Source: Candidatus Delongbacteria bacterium (lineage in GTDB: Bacteria; UBA4055). From it: 6,169 nucleotides of DNA. The stretch lies in NCBI GenBank assembly GCA_022013635.1, contig JAKLPX010000200.1, positions 1 to 6,169 on the forward strand, read 5' to 3'. Numbering within the stretch: the first letter of the stretch is position 1; every line of letters starts with the position of its first letter. Positions 5,642 to 6,169 of this stretch are shown here, piece after piece. The notes below the pieces were generated by a model, which was given only the letters and a program-made list of their open reading frames with translations, ran no database searches and had not been told where the DNA came from. Made by a program: the position numbers and the translations under genes.

Positions 5642-6169
5642 TAGAACAGGTAGTTACCGGTTACCGATTGACTCCAGCTTGTTCCGTTGAAAGTTCCCTG
5701 CGAGCTGACATTTGAATATGATCCATAAGGAACAGTGCTTATCATCAGATTATATGTCAATGCGTTCTGCAGAGTCTGCGCATCGGTTGATTTATTCCAG
5801 CTTAAATTTACATCGTTCCATGTTACCGATGAAATTAAATTTGAAGGAACTGTCGGAATTGTATTTTTTTCAGTTGAATTGTTTCTGTAAATAACTGATT
5901 CATAGTTGTATAATCCCCCATAGCCGGCTAAAAGAATATCAAGGTCACCGTCGTTATCGTAATCGCCCCATGCAGCAAAACTGTAATATAAGTCGGTCAG
6001 GCCTGCGGCTGCATCGGTAAATATTCCGGAATTGTTTTTATAGAGCACTGTTTTCTTTATCAGATCACCTGTAAGTCCGGTAATGATCAGATCGGGATCA
6101 CCGTCATTGTCACAGTCACCCCATGACAATGCGTTATGCAAAACACCGGTCAATCCTGCATTTATATCA
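5617..6169 (-). CDS. FG-GAP/VCBS-repeat and fibronectin-III-like surface protein, 5' partial and probably 3' truncated
   Basis: The frame is open to the right edge; 183 codons are visible, beginning DINAGLTG, so the start lies outside. Two FG-GAP/VCBS repeats show calcium loops: SWGDCDNDGDPDLIITG and AWGDYDNDGDLDILLAG, each followed by a strand with LYKNNSG or IYRNNS. A fibronectin-III-like segment follows (PTVPSNLIS, VNLSWNKSTD, ALTYNLMIST). Such proteins are secreted and surface-bound, often through a C-terminal type IX secretion signal in Ignavibacteriota and Bacteroidota. Here the last domain stops at FYYVVAVAE, where relatives continue through the final strand (Y.VQAVD...) and usually further domains and a sorting signal. 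The stop lies inside the convergent acetyltransferase gene, so the 3' end looks cut off by the neighbouring accessory DNA. Signal peptide and upstream repeats are not visible. Family call is firm; truncation is inferred. Confidence 0.82.
   Translation of the reverse strand, partial: DINAGLTGVLHNALSWGDCDNDGDPDLIITGLTGDLIKKTVLYKNNSGIFTDAAAGLTDLYYSFAAWGDYDNDGDLDILLAGYGGLYNYESVIYRNNSTEKNTIPTVPSNLISSVTWNDVNLSWNKSTDAQTLQNALTYNLMISTVPYGSYSNVSSQGTFNGTSWSQSVTGNYLFYYVVAVAE

Noticed and set aside
5712..5894. Plus-strand 60-codon frame after the acetyltransferase gene
   Set aside because: It is antisense to the fibronectin-III-like and FG-GAP coding region and has no recognisable features.

Overview
The window is a moderately AT-rich stretch of bacterial DNA. 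The best lineage clue is the right-edge gene. It encodes DxDxDGxxD calcium-loop (FG-GAP/VCBS) repeats followed by a fibronectin-III-like segment, a type of secreted surface protein common in Ignavibacteriota and Bacteroidota. The assignment to that group is an inference from gene style, with no marker gene in view.

Layout. From about 5120 down to position 1, everything lies on the minus strand in one tightly packed run that looks like a defence operon. In transcription order it holds: a consensus-like promoter (TTGACA, 17 bases, TATATT); the remains of a HigB-type toxin gene that has lost its middle; a HigA antitoxin fused to an ImmA/IrrE zinc peptidase; a 142-residue remnant of an AlbA_2/ATPase/winged-helix regulator, also lacking its middle; the N-terminal 620 residues of a type ISP/IIG-like restriction-modification enzyme (PD-ExK nuclease plus adenine methyltransferase); a DUF1016/YhcG-family PDDEXK nuclease; and the start of the missing C-terminal (target-recognition) part of the same restriction enzyme, which runs off the left edge.

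The most interesting point is that the DUF1016 nuclease gene sits between the two halves of one restriction-modification enzyme, exactly at the methyltransferase/recognition-domain boundary. It has a 4-base ATGA overlap on one side and a 3-base gap on the other. No coding sequence appears lost at the split. Its reading frame is the same as that of the C-terminal half, from which it is separated only by one stop codon and one further codon.

A second unusual layer is repeats. A 14-bp unit (AAACTACAGGAAAG on the coding strand) occurs as four perfect tandem copies inside the regulator remnant. Because 14 is not a multiple of 3, the copy number decides whether the winged-helix domain is in frame. 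Degenerate copies of the unit tile the whole spacer before the restriction gene, and one copy fills the spacer before the regulator remnant. The DUF1016 gene itself carries two copies of a 25-bp palindromic repeat, 45 bases apart and in frame, between its two domains.

On the right, a GNAT acetyltransferase gene is transcribed on the plus strand from what may be a leaderless promoter. It converges on, and overlaps by 25 bases, the 3' end of the FG-GAP/fibronectin gene, whose last domain appears cut short. That suggests one edge of the accessory region lies near 5617-5641. There are no RNA genes, CRISPR arrays, transposases or recognisable rho-independent terminators, and no gene-free stretch over 300 bases.
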